Assembly (NCBI RefSeq): GCF_016587415.1
Contig: NZ_BNJI01000001.1
Span: 5,805,501 to 5,869,500 of the forward strand
Direction: 5' to 3'
From: Ktedonobacter sp. SOSP1-85
GTDB lineage: Bacteria > Chloroflexota > Ktedonobacteria > Ktedonobacterales > Ktedonobacteraceae
DNA length: 64,000 bases
Shown: positions 63,223 through 64,000 of the stretch, in pieces
How the letters are laid out: every line of letters starts with the position of its first letter
Numbering within the stretch: position 1 is the first letter of the stretch
The notes under the pieces: generated by a model
Seen by the model: only the letters and a program-made list of their open reading frames with translations
The model's database searches: none
Told to the model about the DNA's origin: nothing
Program-made: the position numbers and the translations under genes

Positions 63223-63679
63223 GCAGTCCTGTATTTCTCTCCTCCAGATGCATCTGCCTGAGGGAAGAGAGGAGGCACAAACGCGAGAGAGCGAACATGA
63301 CCATTGGAGCAATCACGTTTACCGAATGGAGAGAGGAGGGCTCAGAGCATTGGTGGGTACGAGGAACATAGTGTGAGCGGCTTGACTCATGGGAAATTCT
63401 ATGGGCTACCTTTAGTATACACTATTCTAGAAAAAATACAATATGTATTAATAGCAGAGAAAATACTCAATGAAAATATTTATTTACTAGTCCAAGTTTT
63501 AATTGCAACTACTAAAAAAATAGTATATAATAAGAATATCTCATCGCTATTTTCATGAGATATGTCTCGCGTATAAGATCCTCTTCACACTCACGACCAC
63601 CTTCTTCATTCATAATCTGGCATTTTTTCTTTCTATCATACACCCTTCACAGAGAAGCACTCTAGAGAAGGAGGCCAAC
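63223..63679. other. AT-rich region without a supported gene
   Basis: The sequence from about 63400 to 63560 is unusually AT-rich. No gene or RNA is recognisable. It probably holds the promoter of the short gene at 63680. Confidence 0.4.
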
Positions 63680-63796
63680 ATGCAACTCCTCATCCCTCTG
63701 ATACTCATCCTTGTCATCTTTTTGGGGTCCTTTGGGTATATGACCATTCGATATCACCTGGAAAGGCAAGCACAAAAAGATGAGGTTCTCCCATAA
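63680..63796 (+). CDS. 38-residue single-span membrane protein
   Basis: An excellent AAGGAGG site precedes the ATG at 63680 by 7 bases. The product begins MQLLIPLILILVIFLGSFGY, one membrane helix, followed by a short charged tail (HLERQAQKDEVLP). No family is recognisable. Small proteins of this kind often modulate larger membrane complexes, but nothing points to a partner here. Confidence 0.6.
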   Translation: MQLLIPLILILVIFLGSFGYMTIRYHLERQAQKDEVLP

Positions 63797-63937
63797 GAGA
63801 AGTGACTGTTTATTTCCTCCGATGACGCTGATGCACAACACACATACGAATACATGAATTAGAAGTAGTTAAGTCAGAACTTATATACAGGAATACCGAG
63901 TTTCCTGCACGAAGAGCAATGTGAGAAGGAGTAAAGT

Positions 63938-64000
63938 ATGATGGGTACTCAGGTATATGATACAGAACAACAGGAGTATACTGCCGGATTCCACATGGCA
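63938..64000 (+). CDS. Start of a gene cut by the window end
   Basis: ATG 63938 follows GAGAAGGAGTAAAGT, a strong ribosome binding site. The visible 21 codons begin MMGTQVYDTEQQEYTAGFHM. The rest lies outside the window, so no function can be proposed. Confidence 0.5.
   Translation, partial: MMGTQVYDTEQQEYTAGFHMA

Noticed and set aside
1..64000. tRNA, rRNA and CRISPR arrays
   Set aside because: I looked for T-loop patterns, rRNA core sequences and regular repeats on both strands and saw none. A covariance search could still find a tRNA that I missed.

Overview
The window looks like a Chloroflexota chromosome of the Ktedonobacteria type. This is inferred from the roughly balanced GC content, the very dense and mutually nested insertion sequences and group II introns, DUF4386 membrane proteins, a DUF3761-like exported protein with a Pro/Thr stalk, and many short hypothetical proteins. 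There is no rRNA or tRNA to confirm it, and I saw no CRISPR array.

Region 1 (0-14 kb) holds a histidine phosphatase, an ISL3 transposase, two related 120-bp MITE-like elements, a nucleotidyltransferase, an intact Ham1/RdgB-type pyrophosphatase with scattered pieces of a second copy, a Tn554-like transposition trio (tnpA-tnpB-tnpC), and a TetR / cytochrome P450 / short-chain dehydrogenase locus. Two related operator-like sites lie between the P450 and dehydrogenase genes. Region 2 (13.8-31 kb) resembles an integrated accessory element. It carries a minus-strand run of small genes (DUF7694-like, DUF2695, HExxH protein, TPR protein, ArsR-type regulator, tyrosine recombinase, CsrA and unknowns). 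It also has a LexA-like box upstream of the recombinase, a 779-residue winged-helix protein preceded by a palindrome, and an excisionase-type HTH protein. Several genes here are broken by single-base losses in short G or C runs.

Region 3 (30.5-39.8 kb) contains a hypothetical gene split by a TnpB element, small exported or soluble unknowns with strong terminators, a frameshifted IS110, an IS1182 tail, an IS630 bounded by TA, and a gene with three in-frame stop codons. Region 4 (40-51.6 kb) is a cluster of DUF4386 membrane proteins and a zinc-free alcohol dehydrogenase / quinone reductase. Three of its genes share a duplicated leader and N-terminus. The dehydrogenase gene is interrupted in antisense by a 7.27-kb group II intron, which contains a second intron, which contains a third. 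Removing them on paper restores every reading frame exactly.

Region 5 (51.6-64 kb) is a graveyard of insertion sequences (IS1182 split by an IS1380-like element, an ISNCY-type element that beheads a Ser/Thr kinase gene, IS5 and IS110 remnants). It is followed by quieter sequence with DoxX, cyclic-nucleotide-binding/DUF1003 and pentapeptide-repeat genes and several very small genes.

The three-level intron nest is the most striking feature. Its middle intron sits exactly inside the YADD catalytic motif of the outer intron's reverse transcriptase, so the outer maturase can exist only if the inner introns splice. All boundaries given here were read by eye from reading-frame continuity and intron end motifs.
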